A stretch of 64,000 nucleotides of DNA from Jannaschia seohaensis (GCF_900116765.1 NZ_UETC01000003.1:1-64000), one strand, 5' to 3'; shown: positions 24,254 through 33,856, counted from the first letter of the stretch. The notes: generated from the letters alone by a model not told the origin. Translations and numbers: made by a program.

Positions 24254-26149
24254 TCAGAACAGAATGATGTTGTCGGGGCCCAGCTGCGGTGTCGTCTCCA
24301 CGATCGCGATCACGTCTGGGTCATCGGGTCCACCTCGCCCGTCGGTATCGATCGTCAACTCACCGCTGGCGCGGTCGTACCAGGCAAAGCCGTTTTTGAG
24401 CGCGGCATCGATCTGTCGCTGCGTGACGTTGCGCGGATCGACCAGGCCATCGCCCAAGTCGAAGAGGCGGTCGTCGAGCGCCAGCAGGTCGCCATCCTGG
24501 AAATCCACGATACGCGCCGTTCCGGGCGCGTCCTCCAACTGGAAAGCGAAATAGTCGACGCCGCCGCCGCCCTCCAGCGTGTCCCTGCCGCCTCCTCCGG
24601 CCAGGATGTTGACCCGGTCGTTTCCGACGAAGCTTGTAGCGACCCCATTGCCCATGACCTGCTGTCTGGAAGTGCCGGCGAATATGACCTCCTCGATCTC
24701 GGCATCGCCCAAGTTGAAGTTGCTGGATGTCAGGACGCTGTCTTCCCCGCCACCGGCTATCTCCTCGATCCGGTCGTCGCGGTCGTCGACGACGTAGCTG
24801 TCGTTCCCGCCGCCACCGATCATCCGGTCGGCCCCGCGCCCGCCATTGAGCGAGTCAGCGCCGGGCCCGCCGTCCAGCCTGTCGTTGCCGTCACTTCCGA
24901 TGATAATGTTGTCGCCGGATCCCCCCACCAGCTCATCATCGCCCCCGCGCCCATCGATAAAGGCCGAGTTTCCGGGATCGATCAGAGTATCCGCTCCTTG
25001 GGTGCCCCACAGCTCCGGCCCATACCGCCGGCTCACGACGCCGTTGGCATCCCCATCCTGCTCGGAGGAGCTCCAGATCGCGGCGATGCTGCCATCCTGA
25101 AGCGTTTCGATCTCCCCGAGAATTTGCCAGGACGCGGTCTGGTCGTTGAGGCGCAGTTCAGTTCCGATCCGGACCCCGGACGCGTCGAACCTCTGGCCAT
25201 AGACGCCAAAGCCGTCCCCGTCCTGTTCAAAGGAATCCCAGGCGACGACGTAGCCGCCATCCGCAGTGCCCGTGACCTTTGCGTTGCTCTGCCGCCCTTC
25301 GGTGAACGTGTTGACCTGGAACTCGGTCCCGAGGGCCGTTCCATCGGCGGCGTAACGCTGGCCGAAAATCCCCGTGGCGTCGCCGTCTCCCACCGAGGAA
25401 TGCCACACCGCAACGAAGCCGCCGCCGGACAGTCCTGCGAGTGCGGACGCCTCTTGCCAGCCCGAAACGGTGGTGTTCATGCGGAACTCGGGGCCGATCG
25501 CCGCGCCCGTTTCGTCGAAGCGCTGCGAGTAGATGTCGTAGCCGGTGCTGTCGTCGTAAGATGTCCAACTCACCACGGACGCGCCGCCGACAAGACCCGT
25601 GATGTCAGGCCTCCCCTGGGACCCGACCGTGGTCGTGTTCACCAGGATCATGTCGCCTTGAGGTTGCCCGGTCCCTGAAAACCGTAGCAGGTAGATACCG
25701 GACTGGTCCGCATCCGCACCGCCGTCCCAGCTCCACGTCACCGCGAAGTCTCCGCCTTCCAGAGCGGCGATCTCAGGTCGGCCGGGATGCCCGCCCTCTC
25801 CCGCGCTGACCATGATCTCGCCGCCGATTTTCGCTCCGGTGTCGTCGAACAGCTGCGCCAGGATCTCTCCTTCGTCCCAAATCGTGACGAAGCCGCCCCC
25901 TGGAAGCGGCGCGACCTTCGGCTCTCCATAGCCCCAGGTCTCAGACGTGTTGACCTGGAATACCGCGCCCGCCCGGTTTCCCTCCTCGTCAAAGAGCTGA
26001 CCGTAGACGCCGTTATCCCCTTCCAGCGTCACCCACACGGTGACAAGCCCGCCTCCCGAGAGGCTCGACAGCGCAGGCTGCTCCTGCCGCCCGACCACGT
26101 CGCTGTTCACAAGGACTTCGGGGTTTGTGACCAGATGCTCCGTCAACAT
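24254..26149 (-). CDS. Secreted RTX protein with seven N-terminal propeller-like repeats
   Basis: 631 residues without signal peptide or cysteine. Residues about 25-380 consist of seven imperfect repeats of around 50 residues, each with a [LxGGGFVxxW] strand and most with GxYGQRFDxxGxxxGxEFxVNT. This pattern is typical of calcium-rich bacterial surface repeats and would fit a seven-bladed propeller (inference). Residues about 385-465 are RTX nonapeptides (GGDDELVGGSGDN, GGPGADSLNGGRGADRMIG), followed by a C-terminal domain ending in DNIILF, a usual type I secretion tail. Function unknown; adhesion or exopolymer binding is plausible. Flanked by IS debris on both sides. Confidence 0.82.
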   Translation of the reverse strand: MLTEHLVTNPEVLVNSDVVGRQEQPALSSLSGGGLVTVWVTLEGDNGVYGQLFDEEGNRAGAVFQVNTSETWGYGEPKVAPLPGGGFVTIWDEGEILAQLFDDTGAKIGGEIMVSAGEGGHPGRPEIAALEGGDFAVTWSWDGGADADQSGIYLLRFSGTGQPQGDMILVNTTTVGSQGRPDITGLVGGASVVSWTSYDDSTGYDIYSQRFDETGAAIGPEFRMNTTVSGWQEASALAGLSGGGFVAVWHSSVGDGDATGIFGQRYAADGTALGTEFQVNTFTEGRQSNAKVTGTADGGYVVAWDSFEQDGDGFGVYGQRFDASGVRIGTELRLNDQTASWQILGEIETLQDGSIAAIWSSSEQDGDANGVVSRRYGPELWGTQGADTLIDPGNSAFIDGRGGDDELVGGSGDNIIIGSDGNDRLDGGPGADSLNGGRGADRMIGGGGNDSYVVDDRDDRIEEIAGGGEDSVLTSSNFNLGDAEIEEVIFAGTSRQQVMGNGVATSFVGNDRVNILAGGGGRDTLEGGGGVDYFAFQLEDAPGTARIVDFQDGDLLALDDRLFDLGDGLVDPRNVTQRQIDAALKNGFAWYDRASGELTIDTDGRGGPDDPDVIAIVETTPQLGPDNIILF

Positions 26150-26394
26150 GGCGCGACTTTCTTCCTGCCTTACAGGTCCTTGAGGGTAAGGCGGCCGTTC
26201 GTAGACCCATTGACGCTGATCAAGTCGAGTGGCCGGCGATGGAACCTGTCATCGAGTGCTCCCTGCCTGAAACGGCCTTCTCGGCCGAGGCCGGCAGTGT
26301 CCCTGTCGCCCAATGAGACGTGAGCCTGTCCGGGCCCGAGTTCCAAGGCAGCAGTTTGTGAGGGCAGGGGGCAACGCGGCAGGCTCGCGAGGCG

Positions 26395-26669
26395 TGCCTC
26401 CCGCGTCCGCCGCCCCGTGCCTTTGTCGTCGCATAAAGCGCTTCACATAGGCAGGCGGGACGAGCCGGACCTCGTGGCCCAGCTTGTCGATCTCTCGGCC
26501 CCGGCAGTGCGCCCCGCTGCACACCTCCAATGTCATCGCACAGCGCGACAGTCCCGCCAGCACCTGTCCGCGCTGCAGCTTCCGACGCCGCCGGCCCGGA
26601 CGCGGCTGCCATGTGCAGCCGGAAGACAGTCTTTGCCGGATCGAGCCCGAGCGTGGCAATCTCCGGCAT
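26395..26669 (-). pseudogene. IS110-family transposase, frameshifted N-terminal fragment
   Basis: Minus-strand ATG 26669 opens MPEIATLGLDPAKTVFRLHM, the IS110 N-terminal motif (IATIGLDLAKxVF). The similarity then passes into another frame: KLQRGQVLAGLSRCAMTLEV, EIDKLGHEVRLVPPAYVKRF and MRRQRHGAADAG, the normal continuation through the conserved PPAYVK and NDAADA blocks. Frameshifts and loss of the rest make it inactive. It is diverged from the 7660-7790 fragment. The rest of 26150-26887 is intergenic and notably AT-rich after 26740, with a CATCAA/TTGATG inverted repeat near 26790. Confidence 0.75.
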
Positions 26670-26887
26670 GACTACCTGCCTCCTGGATCGTCGCTAACCC
26701 ATTTGGGCACAACAGATGCCCTCGGTGGCGGTCACACGATGAAAGCCGTTGGTGCCGTCATCAAAAATTCGTTGACGATTTGAGCCATCAAGTTATTGAT
26801 GATTACGTTAACCTTTTGACTCACCAGTTAAGGTGCTGTTGTGGAAGGGTTTTATTGGATTATGGTGCGGATGGATCGGCGATTTGG

Positions 26888-27997
26888 ATGCTATTGGTTA
26901 ATCGCCCCTTGCTTCCTGCGGCAGAACGCCTGCTACCGTATCACAAGCACATCGATTCCGCCCGATTCTACAGTAATTACGGACCCTTGAACGACCTTCT
27001 TCAACAGCGGCTGGCGACGCATTTCGGGCGTCGCGGAGATCAGCTCGCGCTTGCGAACTCCGGCACGTCGGCGCTCTATGCGCTGCTCCTGGCGGCGGCG
27101 GGCCCGGCGAGGGCGGAAAAACCCGTCTGTGTCTGCCCGGCCTTCACGTTTGCGGCAACGGCGGCGGCGGCCGAGCTGTGTGGCTACACGCCCTTCCTTG
27201 CGGATATCGACGCCGAGACATGGGCGCTCGACCACGAACGAGTGATGGCGCTTGGCGATCTGGAGCGCGTGGGCGCGGTGATCACCGTTGCTCCTTTCGG
27301 GCGCCCGCCGCTCTTTGAGGCCTGGCAGGATTTTACCCGCACCACTGGCATTCCGTTGATTATCGACGCGGCGGCCAGTTTCGATGTGCTAGGCGAGGCC
27401 GCGGCCGATCATGGCGACTTGCCCATCGCCGTGAGCCTTCATGCCACCAAGACTTTCAGCACGGCCGAGGGCGGGCTCATGTTCTGCGACGATCCGGCGG
27501 TTGTGAAACGTGCCGTGGCGGCGCTCAATTTCGGGTTCAACGACGCACGGGAGGCGCTTGGCCCGGGCCTCAATGGCAAACTCAGCGAATATCACTGCGC
27601 CCTGGGATTGGCCGAACTGGATGGCTGGCCGGACAAGCGTCTGGGGTTCCTGCAGGTGGCTGGATACTACGAGGCCAGTGCTGAAATCGCGGGCCTGTCC
27701 GACAGGATCTATGTGGGCCGAGAGCACGCCAATCCTTATGCGCTCTTTCGCGCGCAAAGCGAGGATCAGGCGCAAGAGATCGTCGCCGCGCTGAGACGCG
27801 AGCGGATTGAATCGCGCCTGTGGTGGGGGCGGGGGCTGCATCATCAGCAGCATTTCCGGGACTGCACCGCGGAACCTCTGCCAGTCACCGACGATCTGGC
27901 GCCGCGCCTTCTGGGGCTGCCCTTCGCAGTCGACCTGGCGCCCGAAGACGTCGAACGCGTTATCAGGACCATAGATCGGGTGGTGCAATGCAAATGA
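26888..27997 (+). CDS. DegT/DnrJ/EryC1/StrS-family PLP-dependent aminotransferase
   Basis: 369 residues from ATG 26888 (MLLVNRPLLP, the usual family opening); the frame is open back to 26780 but that lead is unlike the family. PLP signatures: ANSGTSALYALLLA, CPAFTFAATAAAAELCG, the aspartate of IIDAAASFD (D160) and the Schiff-base lysine in SLHATKTFSTAEGG (K188). Such enzymes transaminate nucleotide-linked keto-sugars to make amino sugars for surface glycans. It overlaps the following GT2 gene, and the block also holds GT61, methyltransferase and WbqC genes. The upstream 130 bases are AT-rich and may hold the promoter. Confidence 0.88.
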   Translation: MLLVNRPLLPAAERLLPYHKHIDSARFYSNYGPLNDLLQQRLATHFGRRGDQLALANSGTSALYALLLAAAGPARAEKPVCVCPAFTFAATAAAAELCGYTPFLADIDAETWALDHERVMALGDLERVGAVITVAPFGRPPLFEAWQDFTRTTGIPLIIDAAASFDVLGEAAADHGDLPIAVSLHATKTFSTAEGGLMFCDDPAVVKRAVAALNFGFNDAREALGPGLNGKLSEYHCALGLAELDGWPDKRLGFLQVAGYYEASAEIAGLSDRIYVGREHANPYALFRAQSEDQAQEIVAALRRERIESRLWWGRGLHHQQHFRDCTAEPLPVTDDLAPRLLGLPFAVDLAPEDVERVIRTIDRVVQCK

Positions 27998-28962
27998 ATA
28001 ACGCTCCCCGGATAGCCGCGTTTCTTGGCGTCAAGGACGAGGTTGGGCTGATCGAAGCCGCGATCCTTCATCTGCGGGCGATCGGGGTCGATCACATCAT
28101 TGCCTGCGATATCTCGTCCACGGATGGCACCGGCGAGATCTTGGACGCCTACCGGTCACGGAATTTCGAAGTTCTGACCCTTCCGGACGAGGCGATCGGA
28201 TCGCGTATCAATGAACCCGATGGTTGGTTCGCCCAGGCCAAGCGGATGTACGAAAAGGCCCCGGCGGATTGGGTCATGTTTCTCGATGCCGATGAATTCT
28301 GGCTTCCTGCGACAGGGAACATTAAGGACTGTATCGCGCAGACAACCGCCGACGTGCTCACGGTGAACCGTTACAATGTGGTTCTGGGGCCCCATGGTCC
28401 CTGCGTCCCAGGTGAGATGCGGCCCGATTCCTTCGATCGCATCTTGCTGTTCGCCGACCGGGTCGCGAAGATGCAATTGGCGCTGCAAGCGGATGAGAAC
28501 ATTCCGTGGATCCGCGGACAGGTCGGACCCAAGATCCTGGCTCGGATCAACCGGATCGAGGGAGTCACCGCGGGCCAGCACGCCGCCATCAGCGACCACC
28601 CGGATCTGCGCCGCGCCAAGCCGTCGGACCTGATCATCGCGCATGTCGGGCTGTCCACTCTGTCGCGCTTTGAGCGTAAGCTTCAGAATCTACGTCAGAT
28701 CTATGAGCGCGAAGGGATCGACTTTTCCGATCCGGACGAGTCCTGGAAAAAGCACAACGTCGCTTGGCATTGGCGCCGCTGGGCGACGTTGCACGATTTC
28801 GACGCCGAGTTCCGGAAGAACATGCTGAGATCAGAAGAGATCGACGATCTGCGCTGGGAGGGCGTGATCCAATCCGCCGGTCAGATCCTGTCCGGCTTGG
28901 ACGACCAGTCCTCCAGAAACGAGGTCAGGGTCTCCGGATCGATCCAGAAGTCCATATCCTGA
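27988..28962 (+). CDS. Glycosyltransferase family 2-like protein
   Basis: 324 residues. Start either ATG 27988 or ATG 27994; both overlap the aminotransferase stop, and the second gives the typical ATGA coupling. GT-A-type features: RIAAFLGVKDEVGLIEAAIL, ACDISSTDGTGEIL and a metal-binding DxD-like motif in VMFLDADEFW. The arrangement (KDE...E, SSTDGT, DADEF) matches the group often annotated as GT2/GT92-like. Likely acts on the cytoplasmic face in glycan assembly. Its last 82 bases overlap, tail to tail, the convergent GT61 gene. Confidence 0.82.
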   Translation: MQMNNAPRIAAFLGVKDEVGLIEAAILHLRAIGVDHIIACDISSTDGTGEILDAYRSRNFEVLTLPDEAIGSRINEPDGWFAQAKRMYEKAPADWVMFLDADEFWLPATGNIKDCIAQTTADVLTVNRYNVVLGPHGPCVPGEMRPDSFDRILLFADRVAKMQLALQADENIPWIRGQVGPKILARINRIEGVTAGQHAAISDHPDLRRAKPSDLIIAHVGLSTLSRFERKLQNLRQIYEREGIDFSDPDESWKKHNVAWHWRRWATLHDFDAEFRKNMLRSEEIDDLRWEGVIQSAGQILSGLDDQSSRNEVRVSGSIQKSIS

Positions 28963-30251
28963 GTCCGTCCGCGCAAAGGGCCTGCTTGGGGCCCGGTCAA
29001 GACGGTCAAGTCGATCTCCAGGGGGGCGGGCCACTTGTGGAGCGTCAGCCCTTCGGTCTGCTGATGGTTGAGGATGCAGACCCGCGCACCCGGTTGTAGA
29101 AAACACCCCAGGAAAAAGGACGAGCCTTCGGGGCCCAGAACATAGCGCGCATCGCGCAGCAGTTTGACTTGATCGGGGAAATCCAGGTCTTCCGTATAGA
29201 CGCGCTCAAACCCATAGGCTTCGGCGATCCGTTCAATCTCGCGGTAGTTGACCATCTTGCGATGCCGAAAGGATTTGCGCGCCAGAAAGACGCGGGCCGG
29301 TCCCCGGTTGGCTGAGAGCGTGCGGTTGGCACGCCTCTGCAGTTCCGCGAGCAGAGGCAGGCGATGCGCGGGCGAGAAGACCATGTAATCCCAACGAAAT
29401 TTCTCGTTCAGCCGCTGATGGAAGGGAATATAGGAGAGACTCGGCGCTTGCCAGAGCCGCTTGACCCGGACGGCCTGAAAGGACGGAACCTCGATGAGAT
29501 CCGCCCGTCCCATCAGGTTCATCTCCAGTGCCTGGCGATGGGTGGGCGGCATATGCGCGTCGATCAGCACGGGCACATCGGGGACATGGCCAGTCATCGT
29601 CGCCGCGACGTAGCGGGCGATGTAATCGCTGAACCAGTCGCCAAAGAAATCCGTCCGCGCCCCAAGGAGCGAGAACGCGGCGTCCAGTTCCAGCGGCGGT
29701 TGCGCATCCGCTAGGGTCCAGACCGTGTCGCCATCGCGGTGAAACACCCCCGAGTCGAATTCGACATCGTCGTCGATCCGCGCCAGTTCGTCCCCCTGGA
29801 AGTCCGCAAGCGCGTAATCGGCCACCTCTGTCACGGCCGAGCGGCCGCGCACTGTCGCATCCCGCAAGGCGCTGACATAGAAGGCGCGTGTCTGGTTGCG
29901 CAGGGGCCGGTGGTTGCCCTGACCGATCACGCGGGGCGGGTCGATCACGAAAGCCTCGCCCGCGCGAATGATCTCGTGCAGCTCGACCGCGTGCCGAGCG
30001 CAATAGGCGTGGTGACTCTCGAACAGCCGCTTTTCCAGGGTGGCGTCCCGCTGCCGGGTTATGGTCTGACGATAGAAATCAACGCCTTTCGCGATCCCAT
30101 GGCGCTCGACCAAGAGCTGTTTAAAATTCATCATCAGGAACAGGTTCGGCTGCCCGATCCTGTAGTCGAAATAGGCCGCGCCGGTGGGGGATCCATTTTC
30201 TAGGGGCGCCGGACGGCTTGCCAGCATCTCGTCCAGGTCAAGCCGGGCCAC
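28881..30251 (-). CDS. Glycosyltransferase family 61 (DUF563) protein
   Basis: 456 residues. The C-terminal half carries the GT61 pattern: PSLSYIPFHQRLNEKF, RVFLARKSFRHRKMVNYREI, then ERVYTEDLDFPDQVKLLRDA and VLGPEGSSFFLGCFLQPGAR. The N-terminal 180 residues are less conserved. Bacterial GT61 proteins are thought to modify capsule or LPS-like glycans. It lies three bases downstream of the methyltransferase gene on the same strand, so those two are co-transcribed, and it overlaps the opposite GT2 gene by 82 bases. Confidence 0.85.
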   Translation of the reverse strand: MARLDLDEMLASRPAPLENGSPTGAAYFDYRIGQPNLFLMMNFKQLLVERHGIAKGVDFYRQTITRQRDATLEKRLFESHHAYCARHAVELHEIIRAGEAFVIDPPRVIGQGNHRPLRNQTRAFYVSALRDATVRGRSAVTEVADYALADFQGDELARIDDDVEFDSGVFHRDGDTVWTLADAQPPLELDAAFSLLGARTDFFGDWFSDYIARYVAATMTGHVPDVPVLIDAHMPPTHRQALEMNLMGRADLIEVPSFQAVRVKRLWQAPSLSYIPFHQRLNEKFRWDYMVFSPAHRLPLLAELQRRANRTLSANRGPARVFLARKSFRHRKMVNYREIERIAEAYGFERVYTEDLDFPDQVKLLRDARYVLGPEGSSFFLGCFLQPGARVCILNHQQTEGLTLHKWPAPLEIDLTVLTGPQAGPLRGRTQDMDFWIDPETLTSFLEDWSSKPDRI

Positions 30252-30254
30252 GGC

Positions 30255-30935
30255 TCACCATCGCGACGGGACGATGTCGGTTTGGGCAGCGGGCGCCTTG
30301 CGGACAAGTGTCGAGACCTCCCAAAGACCATAGTCCAGCTTGAAGCTCACATGCCGGCTTAGATCGCGTTTGCAGAACGCCATGATCTCGTCCAGCGGCC
30401 AGTGAAACAGGTCGTCGCGTTCCCAATCTACATGTTTGGAGATCGAATTGAATGCCAGCCCGCCCGTGACCGACGGCCACACCGCCATGAGCGTGGTCTG
30501 CGCCAGGTCGCGGAGCATTTCGTAGCTGCATTCGAAGCGGGAGGTGAAGATGCCGCACAGGATAGCCATATCGAAGGCGCCCGGATCGTACGGTTGCTCG
30601 CGTACATCGCGCCGGTCGAAGCGGTGGTCGGGCCACCGTCTGCGCACCTCCGCCAGCACACGGTCATTGAGGTCGACACCGGTATAGGCCACACGATCCA
30701 GCAGCGCGTTGGCCTCCAGATAATCGAGCAACAGGCCAAGGCCGCACCCGACGTCCAGCAGCCTGAGGGGCCGGGTGCTGGAATAGGCATCGAAATCGAC
30801 GTTGGAGAGCAGAGCCTGATACCGGGCCGCCAGATCGGCAGGCTTGGCGGGCCAGCCGAGACTTGTCAGATCGTCCTCCGGGGCAGACCCAGGCGGCAGA
30901 TATATCTGGGTTACCAGTTCAACGTCTTTTCGCAT
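30255..30935 (-). CDS. Class I SAM-dependent methyltransferase in the glycan block
   Basis: 226 residues with a Rossmann-type methyltransferase core: motif I RLLDVGCGLGLLLDYLEA (about 58-75), the acidic VAYTGVDLND strand, and FDMAILCGIFTSRFE as motif IV. A substrate is not evident; a sugar hydroxyl or a lipid-linked precursor would fit its neighbours. It is the first gene of a minus-strand pair with the GT61 gene and is divergent from the WbqC gene. Confidence 0.82.
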   Translation of the reverse strand: MRKDVELVTQIYLPPGSAPEDDLTSLGWPAKPADLAARYQALLSNVDFDAYSSTRPLRLLDVGCGLGLLLDYLEANALLDRVAYTGVDLNDRVLAEVRRRWPDHRFDRRDVREQPYDPGAFDMAILCGIFTSRFECSYEMLRDLAQTTLMAVWPSVTGGLAFNSISKHVDWERDDLFHWPLDEIMAFCKRDLSRHVSFKLDYGLWEVSTLVRKAPAAQTDIVPSRW

Positions 30936-31063
30936 GGCTTCAAGCGTTAAAAAGTGCCGTCAGCCCCGTCAAGGCATCTGCCCTGTCTGCGCCTGAGGTG
31001 GTGGCATCCCGCTCTTGGACGATCTATGTCTCGGGTTGGCCCGTTGCTGACCGATGGCAAGTC

Positions 31064-31783
31064 ATGTCTCGAACGCTTGCAATTATGCAGCCTTATTTCT
31101 TTCCCTATATCGGGTATTTCCAGCTTTTGGCGGCGGTCGATTTGATGGTGCTGCATGACGATGTGCAATACATCAAACAAGGCTGGGTCAACCGCAACCG
31201 CATCCTGCGCGATGGCTCCCCGGTCTGGCTGACCCTCCCGCTGGTGTCCGGAGATCATCGTGATCACATCATGGACAAACGTCTGTTCGACGGGGCGGCG
31301 GCGCGTAACAAGGCGTTCCGGCGCATCTGCGCCTCTTACCGGAATGCGCCATGCTTTGCCGAGACGGCGGCGATGCTTGAGCCGCTCTTCCAAGAACCGG
31401 TGGAGGGGATTTCCGAGTTCAACAGGCGATCCCTGTGCGCCGTGGCCGCCAAGATTGGCATCGCGACCCCTGTCGTTTTGGCCTCGGAGCGGGCCTATGG
31501 GCAGGACGTGTCAGGGCAGGATCGGGTCCTGCGGATCTGCCAACGCGAAGCGGCGACACACTATATCAACCCGATCGGCGCGCGCCGGATCGGGCTCTAT
31601 CAGGGGCAGGCGTTCCGCGAGGCGAGGCTGACTCTTTCCTACATCGAGACCGATCCCGACCTGATCTACGATCAGACCAGCGCGCCGTTTGTGCCAAACC
31701 TGAGCATCATCGACATCTTGATGCACGTCCCCCGCGACCGCATCCGTGACATGCTGCCGCGTTACTCACTGCTTCCCGGCTAA
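31064..31783 (+). CDS. WbqC-family protein
   Basis: 239 residues from ATG 31064, where the WbqC pattern begins (TLAIMQPYFFPYIGYFQLLA, VLHDDVQYIKQGWVNRNRIL). The usual PFxPNLSIIDILM block is present as PFVPNLSIIDILMHVP. WbqC-like proteins occur in O-antigen and capsule clusters next to DegT aminotransferases and are believed to take part in amino-sugar acylation or ligation; the reaction is not firmly established. It is divergent from the methyltransferase gene and closes the glycan block. Confidence 0.88.
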   Translation: MSRTLAIMQPYFFPYIGYFQLLAAVDLMVLHDDVQYIKQGWVNRNRILRDGSPVWLTLPLVSGDHRDHIMDKRLFDGAAARNKAFRRICASYRNAPCFAETAAMLEPLFQEPVEGISEFNRRSLCAVAAKIGIATPVVLASERAYGQDVSGQDRVLRICQREAATHYINPIGARRIGLYQGQAFREARLTLSYIETDPDLIYDQTSAPFVPNLSIIDILMHVPRDRIRDMLPRYSLLPG

Positions 31784-32575
31784 CGCGAGGGCTGCTCCGG
31801 CATCGGTCTCCCGCCTCACTTTGCAGCGGTCGGGGAGTGGCGGGCGGCGCGCAACCTCATCACTCGGGTCCGGCTCGATGACGGGCGCTTCTAACGTCGA
31901 CGGGGCCGAGGAGTTGGCGATGCTGTAGGAGGGGACTGGGATCACGGTAATGTTGAGGCACGAAGCTGTGAAGCGGGGTCAGGTGCGTGCATGTCGATCG
32001 AACGGCCACCAATGGAGACCCGTCACATCTGGTGAGTTCGACGATCTGGAGATGCGGCGTGCGCCGATCGGCCATTTCACATTCCATCTGTCACGGATTG
32101 GCGTGCAAGCTCGAAGAGTGCAGAGGACAAGGATCTGATCTCTCGGTGCCTCCGGTTGCCCAATCAGATCGAAGGCCGTGTCGCATGGGTGCGACTGCGC
32201 CCCTGCGTTCGCGTAGCAAATCCTCCACATTCCGGAGCGATGGAGGGAACCGGACGGAGTGCAATCACCGCAAGGCGGATGATCTCGGGCGTTGTCTTTA
32301 GCTCCTTGACGTAGCCGCGCTTGGTCAGTCCCGAAGGCTTCGTCGGCGTTGTGGTCGGCCGCAAGCCGAAGTCCTCTGACAGAACTTCGACATGCATCAA
32401 GCGATTCAGCGATTCAGCGATCCGCCGGACTGCCTCGATGCGCGTCCCCCCCCCGGCGGGCGGCGATGGCCGGTTTCGGTTAGACCTGCCTGGTCGCCAA
32501 ATGCAGCGCAGGCAGGACGGTGAGTCCTGCCTGGCGAAGAGCGCGATGCTTTGGGGCCGCGGACGGCCGGAGGGG
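31784..32575. other. Intergenic stretch with IS debris
   Basis: 792 bases between the WbqC gene and the dctM gene. Apart from the short IS6-like fragment at 32257-32328 I see no gene. A small tandem repeat of GCGATTCA lies at about 32400-32420, and a C8 run occurs near 32450. No strong hairpin stands out. Confidence 0.4.
32257..32328 (-). pseudogene. Possible IS6-family transposase N-terminal remnant
   Basis: Minus-strand residues reading GYVKELKTTPEIIRLAVIAL resemble the start of IS6-family transposases (FKTSPEIIRLAVMLYVRFPL). Similarity covers only about 20 residues and then fails, so this is a weak call on a very short segment. Confidence 0.35.
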
Positions 32576-33856
32576 TTACCGGTAGATCATCGTCGGCAGC
32601 CAAAGCGTGATGGCCGGCACGTAGGTGATCAGGAGCAGCACCAGAACCAGCGGCACCAGGAAGGGCGCGGTGCCCACGACGGCCCGCTCGAACGGTATCT
32701 TGGCTATTCGCGCGAGCACATAGAGCACCATGCCCACGGGCGGCGTAAGCAAACCGAGCATCAGGTTCAGCACCATGATCACGCCGAAATGGACCGGATC
32801 GACGCCGATGGCGGTGGCGACCGGCAACAGGACGGGCACCATGATCGTGATCGCAGCCACGGTCTCCATGAAACAGCCGACCACGAGCAGGATGATGTTG
32901 ATCAGCAGCAGGATGACCCAAGGCCGCTCTGATGCCGACAGAAGAAGCCCTGCCACGATTTCCGGGACCCGGTTCGAGGTGAGGATCCAGGCGAAGATGG
33001 AAGCCGCTCCCACGACCAGCAGGACAACGGCCGTCGTTTCGATAGTGTCATAGCTGACCCTCAGGAAACGGCGCCAGTTGAGCGTCCGATAGATGACAAG
33101 CCCCAGGAAAATGGCCCATGCGCAGGCGGCCACGGCAGCCTCGGTCGGGGTGAAGGCGCCGCTCAGGATGCCACCGACGATGATCACCGGCGTCATCAGC
33201 GACAGGAAGGCCCGGCCGAAGGTCTTGTAGAGCACCGAAAACTGGAACGCCTGGTCGCGCGGGTACCCCCTACGGCGCGCCATAATCGCCACCATGGCCA
33301 TGAGCGCGAGCGCCATCACCAGCCCGGGGATGAAGCCGGCGGCGAAAAGCTGGCCGATCGACGCGCTGGCCACGACGCCGTAGATCACCATGGGCAGCGA
33401 TGGCGGGATGATCGGCCCAATGGTCGAGGACGCGGCGGTGATGCCGACAGCGAATTCGGGATCGTATTTCGCATCCTTCATGGCCTTGATCTCAATGGCG
33501 CCGAGACCGCCGGCATCGGCGACCGCCGCGCCGGACATGCCGGCGAAGATGACTGAGGCGCCGACATTCACATGGCCAAGCCCGCCGCGCATCCAGCCCA
33601 CGATGGACAGGGCGAAATTGAAGATCCGCTCGGTGATCCCGGCAGTGTTCATCAGGTTGCCTGCTAGGATGAAGAAGGGCACGGCCAGCAGCGGAAAGCT
33701 GTCGACGCCGTTGATCATGCGGTGCGCGACGATCATCGACGGCACCGAGCCGCTGACGAGCACGTAGAGTGCCGAAGATCCGGCCAGCGCAATGGCGATC
33801 GGCACACCGAAAAGGATGAGCCCGAACAGGGCCACGAAGAGAAGGGCGATTTCCAA
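32576..33856 (-). CDS. dctM: TRAP transporter large permease (DctM family)
   Basis: 426 residues if translation starts at the TTG at 33856, which is preceded by AGGAGA at the right distance; this gives exactly the usual family start (LEIALLFVALFG). A longer frame to 33910 adds a basic tail lying inside dctQ. Family blocks: SFPLLAVPFFILAGNLMNTA, FAGMSGAAVADAGGLGAIEI, SSTIGPIIPPSLPMVIYGV, GLLTPPVGMVLYV. About 12 membrane segments. Last gene of a minus-strand operon: GntR-Ldh_2 fusion, dctP, dctQ, dctM. Confidence 0.9.
   Translation of the reverse strand: MEIALLFVALFGLILFGVPIAIALAGSSALYVLVSGSVPSMIVAHRMINGVDSFPLLAVPFFILAGNLMNTAGITERIFNFALSIVGWMRGGLGHVNVGASVIFAGMSGAAVADAGGLGAIEIKAMKDAKYDPEFAVGITAASSTIGPIIPPSLPMVIYGVVASASIGQLFAAGFIPGLVMALALMAMVAIMARRRGYPRDQAFQFSVLYKTFGRAFLSLMTPVIIVGGILSGAFTPTEAAVAACAWAIFLGLVIYRTLNWRRFLRVSYDTIETTAVVLLVVGAASIFAWILTSNRVPEIVAGLLLSASERPWVILLLINIILLVVGCFMETVAAITIMVPVLLPVATAIGVDPVHFGVIMVLNLMLGLLTPPVGMVLYVLARIAKIPFERAVVGTAPFLVPLVLVLLLITYVPAITLWLPTMIYR

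Noticed and set aside
24029-25678. Plus-strand 549-codon frame antisense to the RTX gene
   Set aside because: No domain; it mirrors the repeats of the RTX protein on the other strand.
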